64,000 nucleotides of DNA from HGM13006 sp963650135 (GTDB taxonomy: Bacteria; Bacillota; Clostridia; Oscillospirales; Oscillospiraceae), in NCBI GenBank assembly GCA_963650135.1, contig CAVJLG010000043.1, forward strand, positions 62,001-126,000, read 5' to 3'. Positions 51,730-60,541 of this stretch are shown here, in pieces; within the stretch, counting starts at the first letter, position 1, and each line of letters opens with the position of its first letter. A program made the position numbers and the translations under genes. The notes below the pieces were generated by a model. That model made no database searches. It worked only from the letters and a program-made list of their open reading frames with translations, and had not been told where the DNA came from.

Positions 51730-52032
51730 TTAGTAGATAAAATATGCCCTTCGCTTATCAAAGTAGGTATAATTCAGCGCAAGCGTAATCAGGTTAAGCA
51801 GCGGAATTTGCAGCGTGGCGTCTTGATTGAGCGCGGGGCAGAGCAGTGCATTGAGCAGCAGAATCAGCAGCGGAATCAGGGCGTCAGCCACCAGATAAAT
51901 ATAGTATAGCATGGGCCCGCGCCGGCGATAGTTGGCTAAGAAGCTCCGGACCACAAGGACATAGGCGCACAGGGCAAGGGAGGAGGCCGTTGCAATTACC
52001 GTGCAGAAAATGGCACCTTGGAGACAGTACAT
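51730..52032 (-). CDS. Small membrane protein of unknown function
   Basis: From the ATG at 52032, with AAGGAGG seven bases upstream on the minus strand, the protein has 100 residues. It has three predicted membrane helices (about 5-28, 37-58, 61-80) and a basic loop FLANYRRRG between the first two. I recognise no family. A longer frame upstream overlaps murD antisense and is rejected. It is divergent from murD and just upstream of rnpB. Confidence 0.65.
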   Translation of the reverse strand: MYCLQGAIFCTVIATASSLALCAYVLVVRSFLANYRRRGPMLYYIYLVADALIPLLILLLNALLCPALNQDATLQIPLLNLITLALNYTYFDKRRAYFIY

Positions 52033-52112
52033 GGAAAAACCTCCTTCTTTTGCTCTATTTATCAAGATTCGGCATACTTTGCAATGGGACGAAAGGGGTT
52101 GGCCCAAATCCA

Positions 52113-52141
52113 TTGCAAAATACCGCGGAATCGTGTACAAT
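52113..52141 (+). promoter_or_regulatory. Sigma-A promoter of the murD operon
   Basis: TTGCAA (52113-52118), 17 bp, TACAAT (52136-52141), about 40 bp before the murD ATG. Confidence 0.75.
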
Positions 52142-52182
52142 ATCACATTGGCTATATAAATGAACAAAAGGACTGATCGGTT

Positions 52183-53565
52183 ATGACAGTAAATGAATAT
52201 TTTGAAGCGCTCAAGGGAAAGCGGGTCTGCGTCATCGGACTTGGCATCAGCAACCGCCCGCTGGTTAAAATGCTTCTGGAGCGGGGCATTCCGGTGGAGT
52301 GCCGGGACCGCACCCCCAGAGAGAAGCTGCTGCCCGAGGTATTGGAGCTGGAGCGTCAGGGCGCAAAGCTGACCCTGGGCGACGACTATCTGGAGCATAT
52401 TGAGGCAGACGTGGTATTCCGTACCCCCGGCCTGAACGCTTTCTGCCCCCAGTTGATGGCGCTGCGGGAGAAGGGCTGTACCGTTACCTCGGAGATGGAG
52501 GCATTCTTTGCGGTTTGCACCTGCACGATTATCGGCATCACTGGCTCCGACGGTAAAACCACCACCACTACCCTGATTGCAAAGCTCTTAGAGGGCGCAG
52601 GGAAAACGGTATACTGCGGCGGCAACATCGGAACGCCCCTGCTGCCTCTGGCGGAAAAAATGCAGAAGGACGATGTGGCCGTGGTAGAGCTTTCGTCCTT
52701 CCAGCTCATGGGCATGACCCAGAGCCCCCATGTGTCGGTGGTGACCAACCTGTCTCCCAACCATCTGGATATTCATAAGGACATGGAGGAGTATGTCACC
52801 GCCAAGGAGAACATCTACCTCCATCAGACTGCCGAGGATACGGTGGTGCTGAATTTGGATAATGAGATCACCAACAGCTTTTTGCCCAAGGCCAAGGGTC
52901 ATGTGATGCAGTTCTCCCGCCTTGGCCGTCCGGAAAAGGGCTATTATCTCCGGAATGACGGTATGATCTGCCGGGTAGACGGCGAAGCGGAGACGGAGAT
53001 TTTCCCTGCCGACGAAATTCTGATTCCCGGGGTGCACAACATCGAAAACTATATGGCTGCATTCTGCGCCGTGGATGGGCTGGTTCCGGTAGCGGTGATG
53101 GAACACCTGGCGAAGACCTTTGGCGGCGTGGCCCATCGGATTGAACTGGTGCGGGTGAAGGACGGCGTAAAGTATTACGACAGCTCCATTGATTCCTCCC
53201 CCAACCGCACCAAGGCCGCTCTGCGCAGCTTCCACCAGAAGGTGATTATGGTGGCCGGCGGCAAGGATAAGGGCATTGGCTATGACGACCTGGGCCCGGA
53301 GCTGCGGGAGCATGTGAAGCTGCTGGTGCTTACCGGTATGACCGCCGGGAAAATCCGTGCTGCGGCGGAAAAGGTCCCCGGCTATGACGGAGCCAATCCG
53401 GAGATTCTGGATGTAGAAGAATTTGATGACGCCATCCGGGCTGCTGCGGCCCGTGCAAAGGACGGGGATGTGGTGATTCTCTCTCCTGCCAGCACCTCCT
53501 TTGACCGGTTCCGGAATTTTGAGGAGCGGGGCGATCGTTTTAAGAAGGTTGTGATGGAGCTTTGA
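52183..53565 (+). CDS. murD: UDP-N-acetylmuramoyl-L-alanine--D-glutamate ligase
   Basis: A cytosolic Mur ligase that adds D-Glu to the peptidoglycan precursor. The 460 residues have the N-terminal UDP-binding Rossmann-like domain (VIGLGISNRPL), the P-loop GITGSDGKTTTTTLI near residue 117 and the central motif NLSPNHLDIH. The C-terminal domain includes YYDSSIDSSPNRTKAAL and GGKDKG. It is not in a dcw cluster here, being followed by M42 peptidases; the stop overlaps the next ATG by one base. Confidence 0.96.
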   Translation: MTVNEYFEALKGKRVCVIGLGISNRPLVKMLLERGIPVECRDRTPREKLLPEVLELERQGAKLTLGDDYLEHIEADVVFRTPGLNAFCPQLMALREKGCTVTSEMEAFFAVCTCTIIGITGSDGKTTTTTLIAKLLEGAGKTVYCGGNIGTPLLPLAEKMQKDDVAVVELSSFQLMGMTQSPHVSVVTNLSPNHLDIHKDMEEYVTAKENIYLHQTAEDTVVLNLDNEITNSFLPKAKGHVMQFSRLGRPEKGYYLRNDGMICRVDGEAETEIFPADEILIPGVHNIENYMAAFCAVDGLVPVAVMEHLAKTFGGVAHRIELVRVKDGVKYYDSSIDSSPNRTKAALRSFHQKVIMVAGGKDKGIGYDDLGPELREHVKLLVLTGMTAGKIRAAAEKVPGYDGANPEILDVEEFDDAIRAAAARAKDGDVVILSPASTSFDRFRNFEERGDRFKKVVMEL

Positions 53566-54581
53566 TGGAGCTATCTGAGGTACTAATGGCCCTGTCCCGG
53601 GCGAATGGCGTTTCCGGGCAGGAGGATGGGGCAGTTGCGGCGGCAAAGGCATTTCTGGAGCCGCTGGTTGACCGGACAGAGATTACGCCCCTGGGCAATC
53701 TCATCGGCTATCGTGCGTCCAAAAAGCCGAACGCGAAAACCGTACTGCTGGACGCTCATCTGGACCAGGTGGGATTGGTGGTGACCGGGCAGAAGAACGG
53801 CCTTTTGACCTTTACCGGCGGCGTTGGGGGCGTGGATGATCGGATGCTCCCGGGGCTCCAGGTAATGGTGCTGACTGACCCCATGCGCCATGGTGTGATT
53901 TCCTGCGGCGGGCCGGATGCAGACGAGGATAAGCCCATTGCACGGAAGGATCTGCGCATTGACTGCGGCATTTCGGAGGAAGAGGCAAAGGCCATTCCCG
54001 TGGGCACCCGCATTGCCTATGCCACAGAGCCCTGGACCGTGGGCAGCCACTTCTTTGGAAAATCATTGGATAACCGCAGCTGCTATCTCTCACTGCTGCG
54101 TGCCATGGAGCTGACCAAGGACGAGGCGCTTCCGGTGAATGTTGCCGTGTTGGGCAGCGTACAGGAAGAGCAGGGGGGACTGGGTGCGCTGACCGGCGCT
54201 TATGCCATTCACCCGGATGTGGCGCTGGTGGCAGATGTGACCTTTGGCGACAGCCCGGATTCTCCCAAGGGGTTCCCGTTGGGCAGCGGCGCTGCCATAG
54301 GCTATAGTCCGGTGCTGGATCGGGACTATACCCGCAGACTCCAGCAGCTGGCGGAGCGGGAGAAGATTCTCTATGTGCGGGAAGTGATGTCCGGCAGTAC
54401 CGGCACCAATTCCATGCATACGCAGATTGCAGGAGACGGCGTTCCGTCGGTGCTGCTGTCCCTGCCGCTTCGGTATATGCACACCCCCGTGGAGGAAATT
54501 GACCTTCGGGACGTGGAGGCGGTGGCGCAGCTGATTGCGGCCTTCCTTCGTAGCTTTGGAGAGGAGGAGTGGACATGCTGA
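53565..54581 (+). CDS. M42 family aminopeptidase 1
   Basis: A dinuclear-metal aminopeptidase; relatives form tetrahedral (TET) dodecamers. The 338 residues keep every expected catalytic or metal residue: His65 and Asp67 (LDAHLDQVG), bridging Asp169 (KSLDNRS), Glu201 and Glu202 (VQEEQG), Asp224 and His306 (RYMHTP). The ATG overlaps the murD stop (TGATG). It is first of three tandem M42 genes. Annotations such as glutamyl aminopeptidase or endoglucanase are common for the family; peptidase is more likely. Confidence 0.9.
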   Translation: MELSEVLMALSRANGVSGQEDGAVAAAKAFLEPLVDRTEITPLGNLIGYRASKKPNAKTVLLDAHLDQVGLVVTGQKNGLLTFTGGVGGVDDRMLPGLQVMVLTDPMRHGVISCGGPDADEDKPIARKDLRIDCGISEEEAKAIPVGTRIAYATEPWTVGSHFFGKSLDNRSCYLSLLRAMELTKDEALPVNVAVLGSVQEEQGGLGALTGAYAIHPDVALVADVTFGDSPDSPKGFPLGSGAAIGYSPVLDRDYTRRLQQLAEREKILYVREVMSGSTGTNSMHTQIAGDGVPSVLLSLPLRYMHTPVEEIDLRDVEAVAQLIAAFLRSFGEEEWTC

Positions 54582-55567
54582 CAACCATGGAACAGCTTTC
54601 CCATTTGACGGCTCCCTCCGGCTGGGAAAACAGCGTTCGGGATGTCATCAAAACGTATGCCGATCAGCGGGGATTTTCCTATGAGACGGACCGCCTAGGC
54701 AATCTCCTGGTGCATGTGCCGGGAGCGCATGCGCCCAAAGTGCCGATTTTGCTGGCGGCGCATATGGACGAACCCGGCTTTATGGTGGAGGAGATCACCA
54801 AGGAGGGCCTGCTGAAATTTGGCCTAATGGGCAGCATTGCCCGGCGGAATATTCTGGGCCGACAGGTGATGGCCGGAGACGATGGCTATCGCGGCGTAGT
54901 TGGACTGCGGCCCATCCATCTGACCACTGCGGAAGAGCGGAAAAAGCTCCCCAAGGTGGAGGATTTGTATATTGACCTGGGCTTTGCGGATAAAAAGGAA
55001 ACGGAAGCGCACATTCAGCTGGGAGAATCCGGCGTATTTGCAGAGCCGTTCCGGGCTCTGGGCAATAAAGTGCTGGGAAAAGCGATGAGCCGCAGCGTTG
55101 GATGCGCGGTGCTGCTGAAGCTGATGGAGCAGGCGCTTCCGGTGGATGTGACGTTGGTATTTACGGTGCAGCATCATGTGGGCTGTCGCGGCGCTTATGG
55201 CGTAGGCGCCGGATATGAGGGGAATTATGTAGTGCTGGATACCTGCCCGGGCACATCCGGCGACGGGGAGCTTCCAGAGCTGGGCAAGGGCCCGGTGATT
55301 CCCAGAATGGATAAAAATGCGATGTTTGATCGGGAGCTGACGAAAAAACTGCTGGCTGCCGCTAAGGCCATTCCGGTGCAGTCCGCTGCGCGGACAGAAG
55401 CAGCCGGTGACGGCGGCGCGATTCAGCAGTCCGGCCATGGAAACCGGGTTGCGGCGCTGTATTGCCCCGCAGCCTATGACAGAGCGCCCTGCCAGATGGT
55501 GGCCCCCAAGGATGCTGAGCGGATGCTGGCAGTTTTGACGGGCTTTTTAGAGGAGGCAGCACAATGA
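54575..55567 (+). CDS. M42 family protein 2, catalytic residues lost (pseudopeptidase)
   Basis: 330 residues, clearly M42 in fold (AAHMDEPGF, then a GVGAGYEGNYVVLD segment). His63, Asp65 and Asp222 remain. The bridging Asp is Ser172 (KAMSRSVG instead of KALDNRAG), the catalytic Glu-Glu pair is His200-His201 (TVQHHVG), and the C-terminal His ligand is Arg303 (YDRAP instead of YTHAP). The reading frame is intact and tightly overlapped (7 bp with gene 1, 4 bp with gene 3), so it is a maintained gene. It may be a non-catalytic subunit of a mixed TET complex. Confidence 0.88.
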   Translation: MLTTMEQLSHLTAPSGWENSVRDVIKTYADQRGFSYETDRLGNLLVHVPGAHAPKVPILLAAHMDEPGFMVEEITKEGLLKFGLMGSIARRNILGRQVMAGDDGYRGVVGLRPIHLTTAEERKKLPKVEDLYIDLGFADKKETEAHIQLGESGVFAEPFRALGNKVLGKAMSRSVGCAVLLKLMEQALPVDVTLVFTVQHHVGCRGAYGVGAGYEGNYVVLDTCPGTSGDGELPELGKGPVIPRMDKNAMFDRELTKKLLAAAKAIPVQSAARTEAAGDGGAIQQSGHGNRVAALYCPAAYDRAPCQMVAPKDAERMLAVLTGFLEEAAQ

Positions 55568-56550
55568 TTGAAACATTAAAAACGCTGACGGCGCTCTATG
55601 GGCCTTCCGGCAGTGAGCAGCCGGTTCAGGCGTGGATTCTGCGCTATCTTCAGGAGAGAAAAATTGACGCCCATACCGATGCACTGGGAAATATCATTGC
55701 GAAAGTGGGCGGAAGCGGCAAAAAGCTGGTGTTTTCTGCCCATATGGATACCGTTGGCGTGATGCTGACAGACATCGACAAGGACGGTTACGGCAAGTTC
55801 AGCGCCGTCGGCTGGCTGGACCCGGCCACCATCGCCCATACGCCGGTGCGTTTTGAAAACGGAACGGTTGCTGCCATCTGCATTCAGGACGATAAGGTAG
55901 GCAAGGAGCTCAAGGCCAAGGATTTGTACCTGGATTTCGGTACCGGCTCCAAGGAAGAAACGGAGCAGCTGGTGACGGTTGGGGATACGGCGGCATTTGT
56001 GCCCCGTTTTCTGGAGACGAATGGTCGAATCCTGTCCACATTTCTCGATAACCGCGCCGGTTGTGCGATTTTGCTCCAGGCGCTGGATCAGATGAAGGAC
56101 CTCAAGAATGAAGTTTATTACGTCTTTTCCGTGCAGGAGGAGGTCGGTACCCGTGGCGCAGGCCCCGCTGCTTTTGGAATTCAGGGCAGCATTGGCATTG
56201 CGGTAGATGTGACTGCGGTGGACGATGTGCCGGGCTCCATCCACGATGGAACGGCAGTTCTGGGAAAGGGAGCCGGAGTAAAAATTCTGGATCACAGCGC
56301 CCTGTGCCGTCCGGAGCTGATTGCCGCAATGGACAAGCTTGCAAAAGAACACGATATCCCTGTACAAAAGGACATTATGACCGGCGGCGGTACCGATGCA
56401 GGCCCTATGGCCCAGTCCGGCGCCGGTATGGCGGTGGGCGGAATCTCGCTGCCCTGCCGATATACCCATGCGCCCATTGAGGTGTGCGATAAAAATGATA
56501 TGGAAGCCTGCGTTCGTCTGGTGGCGGCGCTGGCAGAAACGGAGTTATAA
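55564..56550 (+). CDS. M42 family aminopeptidase 3
   Basis: 328 residues with an intact M42 active site: His60 and Asp62 (SAHMDTVG), Asp162 (FLDNRAG), Glu192 and Glu193 (VQEEVGTRG), Asp215 (AVDVTAVD) and His302 (YTHAP). The sequence is closer to the family consensus than gene 1. It overlaps gene 2 by 4 bp, and the next gene starts one base after its stop. The specificity of the two active copies may differ. Confidence 0.93.
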   Translation: MIETLKTLTALYGPSGSEQPVQAWILRYLQERKIDAHTDALGNIIAKVGGSGKKLVFSAHMDTVGVMLTDIDKDGYGKFSAVGWLDPATIAHTPVRFENGTVAAICIQDDKVGKELKAKDLYLDFGTGSKEETEQLVTVGDTAAFVPRFLETNGRILSTFLDNRAGCAILLQALDQMKDLKNEVYYVFSVQEEVGTRGAGPAAFGIQGSIGIAVDVTAVDDVPGSIHDGTAVLGKGAGVKILDHSALCRPELIAAMDKLAKEHDIPVQKDIMTGGGTDAGPMAQSGAGMAVGGISLPCRYTHAPIEVCDKNDMEACVRLVAALAETEL

Positions 56551-56551
56551 C

Positions 56552-57805
56552 ATGGTTTCAGAGGAAACAAGAATCCTTGCACAGAAGGTAACGGAGAAGG
56601 CAAAGCCGATTTTTGACCGGATCGACGCCGTTGCCGAGAAAAATGCCGAAAAAATGCTGGAAGCGTTTCAGGAGTACCGGGTCAGCGCGGCGCATTTGGT
56701 GGGCACCACCGGCTACGGCTATGACGACCTGGGCAGAGATACGTTGGATAAGATTTTTGCCAAGGTGTTTCGGGCGGAATCCGGCCTGGTGCGCAGTCAG
56801 TTTGTAAACGGCACCCATACCATTACCTGCGCGCTGATGGGCATTCTGCGCCCGGGTGACACGGTGATTTCGGCGTTTGGCCCCCCTTATGACACCCTAC
56901 AGAGCGTTTTGGGCATCACCGGAAACGCACCCGGCAACTTCCGGGAGATGGGCATTGCCTACCGTCAGGTGGATATGACCGAGGATCTCCGTCCGGATAT
57001 CCCCGAGATCTGCCGGGCGGTGCAGGAGCCCCATGCAAAGCTTTTGATGATTCAGCGGTCCCGGGGCTATTCCCTGCGTGCGGCGCTGACGGTGCGGGAG
57101 ATCGGCGAGATCATTGCAGCAGCCAAGGAGGCAAATCCGGATATTCTGGTGTTCGTGGACAACTGCTATGGTGAGTTCGTGGAGGACATCGAGCCCACGG
57201 AGGTGGGCGCGGACATCATGGCAGGCTCGCTTATCAAGAATCCCGGCGGCGGAATTGCCCCCACCGGCGGATATATTGTCGGACGGGAGGACCTGGTAGA
57301 GGCGGCGGCCATGCGGCTGACCTGCCCGGGCATCGGACGGGAATGCGGCTGCACGCAGGACGTAAACCGCCTTTTGTATCAGGGCTTCTTTATGGCGCCC
57401 CATGTGACGGCGCAGGCGCTGAAAACCGCGGTATTTTGCGCCGGAGCAATGGAGGAAAAGGGCTTTGAGACGTCTCCTGCGATGGATGCGGTCCGGGGCG
57501 ATATTGTGCAGACCGTAAAATTCGGCAGACCGGACCTGATGCGGGCGTTTTGCCGGGGCGTTCAGATGGGCGCGCCGGTGGATTCCTATGTGACCCCGGA
57601 GCCCTGGGATATGCCCGGCTATGAGGACCAGGTGATTATGGCGGCGGGTGCATTTGTGCAGGGCGCATCCATTGAGCTCAGCGCCGACGGCCCTATGCGT
57701 GACCCCTATATGGCTTATCTCCAGGGCGGCATTACTTATGAGTCCGGAAAGCTGGGCATTCTCCTGGCGCTGGAGCAGCTGGGGCGGCTTGAGGGAACGG
57801 TATGA
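56552..57805 (+). CDS. Methionine gamma-lyase family protein (aluminium-resistance protein family)
   Basis: A PLP-dependent fold type I enzyme of 417 residues, often annotated as methionine gamma-lyase family or aluminium resistance protein; the real substrate is unclear. Visible are the N-terminal GTTGYGYDDLGRDTLD motif, FVDNCYGEFVE, and the PLP-lysine region AGSLIKNPGGGIAPTGGY. From ATG 56552 it begins immediately after the third M42 gene, with no strong ribosome site, and overlaps ispD by 4 bp. Confidence 0.9.
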   Translation: MVSEETRILAQKVTEKAKPIFDRIDAVAEKNAEKMLEAFQEYRVSAAHLVGTTGYGYDDLGRDTLDKIFAKVFRAESGLVRSQFVNGTHTITCALMGILRPGDTVISAFGPPYDTLQSVLGITGNAPGNFREMGIAYRQVDMTEDLRPDIPEICRAVQEPHAKLLMIQRSRGYSLRAALTVREIGEIIAAAKEANPDILVFVDNCYGEFVEDIEPTEVGADIMAGSLIKNPGGGIAPTGGYIVGREDLVEAAAMRLTCPGIGRECGCTQDVNRLLYQGFFMAPHVTAQALKTAVFCAGAMEEKGFETSPAMDAVRGDIVQTVKFGRPDLMRAFCRGVQMGAPVDSYVTPEPWDMPGYEDQVIMAAGAFVQGASIELSADGPMRDPYMAYLQGGITYESGKLGILLALEQLGRLEGTV

Positions 57806-58578
57806 AAATTTTTGACTGGCACCGGGAAAAGCGCTGGACCCACTGCACGGCGGTGATCGTTGCGGCGGGCAGCGCCACACGGATGCGGGGCGTGGACAAG
57901 ATCATGGCGGACCTGGACGGCGAACCGGTGATTGCCCATACCATCCGCAGCTTTGAGCAGGCCCGGTGTATTGACGAGATTGTGGTGGTGGCCAGAGAGG
58001 ACCGGCTGGAGCAAATGCGCGCGCTGGTGGAGGAGAAGAACTTCCAAAAGGTCAGCGCCATTGTCGCGGGCGGAAAGGACCGGATGGAGTCGGTGCAGGC
58101 GGGACTGAATGCAGCCAGCCGGGAGACGGTTTTGGCGGCAGTGCAGGACGGCGCAAGACCGCTGGTGACAGAGGACATCATCTGCCGGACGGTGGATATG
58201 GCTCTGTCCTATCACGCGGCGGCCCCTGCGGTTCCTGTGAAGGATACCATTAAGGTGGTAGGCGAGGACGGAAGGGTGGAGAGTACGCCGGACCGTTCCA
58301 CCCTTCGCGCCGTCCAGACCCCCCAGGTGTTTGACCGGGATTTGCTGGTGGCGGCATGGCAGCGGGCGAAAAAGGAAAAGCTCCAGTATACCGACGATTG
58401 CAGCGCCATGGAGGGAATGGGGGTTCATGTCTACCTCACCGAGGGCAGCGAAGAGAATTTGAAAATCACCACGCCTCTGGATTTAAAAGTTGCAGAGCTG
58501 ATTTTGGAAGGGAGAAAAGCGGCATGCGAATCGGACACGGCTACGACGTCCACAAGCTCACCGAAGGACGCAAACTGA
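57802..58578 (+). CDS. ispD: 2-C-methyl-D-erythritol 4-phosphate cytidylyltransferase
   Basis: Activates methylerythritol phosphate with CTP, third MEP step. The 258 residues carry the nucleotide-binding AVIVAAGSATRM and K..A.LDG.PVI motifs, VQDGARPLV, and the D.C...E region near the C-terminus. The N-terminus has ~12 residues before the core. The C-terminal tail (~18 residues, Thr/Ser-rich) is translated over the ispF start because the frames overlap by 55 bp. Confidence 0.94.
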   Translation: MKIFDWHREKRWTHCTAVIVAAGSATRMRGVDKIMADLDGEPVIAHTIRSFEQARCIDEIVVVAREDRLEQMRALVEEKNFQKVSAIVAGGKDRMESVQAGLNAASRETVLAAVQDGARPLVTEDIICRTVDMALSYHAAAPAVPVKDTIKVVGEDGRVESTPDRSTLRAVQTPQVFDRDLLVAAWQRAKKEKLQYTDDCSAMEGMGVHVYLTEGSEENLKITTPLDLKVAELILEGRKAACESDTATTSTSSPKDAN

Positions 58579-58997
58579 TTCTTGGCGGCATTGAGGTGCC
58601 TCATACCTTGGGCCTGTTGGGCCATTCCGACGCGGATGTGCTGACCCATGCCATCATGGATTCCATTCTGGGGGCTGCGGCATTGGGCGATATTGGTCAG
58701 CACTTTCCGGACAACGACGATCGGTATTTGGGTGCGGACAGCACAGAGCTGCTGCGGCATGTGATGGTGCTGATTCGGGAAAAGGGCTATCGCATTGGCA
58801 ACCTGGATGCTACCATCATTGCTCAGAAGCCCAAGCTGATGCCCTATCTTCCCATGATGCGGAAGAAACTGGCAGAGGTGATGAAAATCCGGGAAGACCA
58901 GCTGAATCTCAAAGCAACCACGGAAGAGCATATGGGCTTTACCGGACGGCAGGAGGGAATTTCTGCCCACTGCGTTTGCCTGCTGGAAGAAATGTGA
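58524..58997 (+). CDS. ispF: 2-C-methyl-D-erythritol 2,4-cyclodiphosphate synthase
   Basis: A zinc enzyme closing the cyclodiphosphate ring, MEP step five. The 157 residues start with the signature MRIGHGYDVHKL (Asp and His metal ligands) and contain LLGHSDADVLTHAIMD and the C-terminal ATTEEHMGFTGR. GGAAGGGAGAAAAG supplies the ribosome site inside ispD. It overlaps ispD by 55 bp, so coupling is likely. Confidence 0.96.
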   Translation: MRIGHGYDVHKLTEGRKLILGGIEVPHTLGLLGHSDADVLTHAIMDSILGAAALGDIGQHFPDNDDRYLGADSTELLRHVMVLIREKGYRIGNLDATIIAQKPKLMPYLPMMRKKLAEVMKIREDQLNLKATTEEHMGFTGRQEGISAHCVCLLEEM

Positions 58998-59041
58998 CAG
59001 AATTTGCGGAAAAATCATATCATGCTCATGGAGGGGATTCT

Positions 59042-59293
59042 ATGAGCATGATTTTTTTCACCTTTCGGGCGCAAACCGGCGCTCGAACAGGCGCGATGAT
59101 ACTGAGCAATGCTGGGATTTCCGGTATGGTTGGGCGAACGCCGGGGTTTTTATCCACCGGCGGCTGCGGCTATGGAATTCGGGTGGCGGCAAGGGACGGA
59201 AAACGGGCGGCAGCGATCCTGCGGGCCGGGGGGCATCCCTATGAACGGAGCTATTATCTCGAGGGCAATCGGGGCAGGGAGGTGCAGCTGTGA
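59042..59293 (+). CDS. DUF3343 family protein (putative Se/S carrier-like)
   Basis: 83 residues from ATG 59042, after GGAGGGG. It matches the DUF3343 pattern as I recall it: a short start, then ARTGA..L...GI......TP..LS.GCG (here STGGCGYGI with one Cys) and a C-terminal helix. The family is thought to bind sulfur or selenium on its Cys and often neighbours aminotransferase class V genes, as here, where it overlaps the next gene by 4 bp. No selD or selenoprotein gene is seen. Confidence 0.8.
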   Translation: MSMIFFTFRAQTGARTGAMILSNAGISGMVGRTPGFLSTGGCGYGIRVAARDGKRAAAILRAGGHPYERSYYLEGNRGREVQL

Positions 59294-60414
59294 TTTATCT
59301 GGACAATGCCGCTACCTCTATGCCAAAGCCCAAAAGCGTGGAGCGTGCGATGGCATGGGCACTGAACCATCTGCCGTCGCCGGGGCGGGGCAGCAGCTCT
59401 GGGGCAGATGCGGCGGCTGAGGTGATGTTTTCCCTGCGGATGGAGGCTGCGGCGCAGTTTCACTGTCAGCCGGAGCAGGTGGTGCTGACCTCCTCCTGCA
59501 CCCACGGACTGAATATCGCCATTAAGTCGCTGGTGGGCCGGGGGGACCGGGTGGTGGTGTCCTGCATGGAGCATAATGCCGTGATGCGCCCGCTCTATGC
59601 CATTGGGGCGGAGATTCATGTGGCAGGGCATCGGCTGTTTGACCGGGAAAATATACTGGAGGAACTGAATGAGCTGCTGACTCCGGATACAAAGCTCTGT
59701 ATTATGACCCATGTATCTAATGTGTTCGGTTGGACGCTGCCGGTGGAAGAGACGGCGGCGCTCTGCCGGGAAAGGGGCATCCCGTTTGTGCTGGATGCGG
59801 CCCAATCGGCGGGGTGCCTGGACATTGATATGGGAAAGCTGGGTGCGGCGTTTATTGCCATGCCTGGGCATAAGGGCCTGATGGGGCCTCAGGGCACCGG
59901 ATTGCTGCTGTGCGGCGGAGAGACGAAAACGCTGCTGGAGGGCGGCACCGGCAGTATTTCCCGCCAGATGGAGATGCCGGAATTTCTGCCGGATCGGCTG
60001 GAGCCCGGCACCCATAATATGCCCGGAGCGGCGGGATTGCTGGCGGGACTTCGCGGGGTGCGGCAGCTGGGCACGGCGGAAATTCTCCGGCGGGAACGGG
60101 AGCTCTGTGCCCTGGCGGCGAAAAGGCTGGGGCGTATTCCCGGAATTCGGCTTTATCAGGGGGAGAATCAAACGGGAGTGCTGTCCTTTGTGGCGAAGCA
60201 TACGGACTGCGTGCTGTTTGGGGAAGAATTGTCCCGCCGGTGGGACATTGCCCTGCGCAGCGGACTGCACTGCGCTCCGCTGGCCCACCAAACGGCGGGT
60301 ACGCTGGACACCGGCACCATACGGGTGAGCTTTGGGCCGAAAAATCGGCGGAAAGACGTGGAAATCCTGGCGGAAGCGGTAGAGCGGCTATGTCAGGAGC
60401 AGAAGTTACCCTAG
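59290..60414 (+). CDS. Class V aminotransferase, cysteine desulfurase/selenocysteine lyase type
   Basis: A PLP enzyme that removes sulfur (or selenium) from cysteine (or selenocysteine). The GTG start overlaps the DUF3343 stop, and the product is 374 residues. Visible are IYLDNAATSMPKP at the N-terminus, the PLP pocket VSNVFGW and LDAAQSAG, the Schiff-base Lys in MPGHKGLMGPQGTG, and Cys in RSGLHCAPLAH as the probable persulfide site. No sufU or iscU neighbour is seen, so delivery to the DUF3343 partner is plausible. Confidence 0.92.
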   Translation: MIYLDNAATSMPKPKSVERAMAWALNHLPSPGRGSSSGADAAAEVMFSLRMEAAAQFHCQPEQVVLTSSCTHGLNIAIKSLVGRGDRVVVSCMEHNAVMRPLYAIGAEIHVAGHRLFDRENILEELNELLTPDTKLCIMTHVSNVFGWTLPVEETAALCRERGIPFVLDAAQSAGCLDIDMGKLGAAFIAMPGHKGLMGPQGTGLLLCGGETKTLLEGGTGSISRQMEMPEFLPDRLEPGTHNMPGAAGLLAGLRGVRQLGTAEILRRERELCALAAKRLGRIPGIRLYQGENQTGVLSFVAKHTDCVLFGEELSRRWDIALRSGLHCAPLAHQTAGTLDTGTIRVSFGPKNRRKDVEILAEAVERLCQEQKLP

Positions 60415-60471
60415 GGGCAATCCGTCTCCTGTTAAAATTCTGTGAAGACGTAAAAAACACGTCCATCAGCC

Positions 60472-60500
60472 TTGCGATTTTTTTCCTGTTCCGTTATAAT
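60472..60500 (+). promoter_or_regulatory. Sigma-A promoter of cdaA
   Basis: TTGCGA (60472-60477), 17 bp, TATAAT (60495-60500), about 40 bp before the cdaA start. Confidence 0.75.
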
Positions 60501-60541
60501 GATAAGTAAACGTAATCCGCACGGAACGGAGATGTACGCCA

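Noticed and set aside
51730..52398. A 222-codon minus-strand frame for the small membrane protein
   Set aside because: Its first 122 codons overlap murD and its promoter antisense; the internal ATG at 52032 has an ideal AAGGAGG and gives a sensible 100-residue protein.
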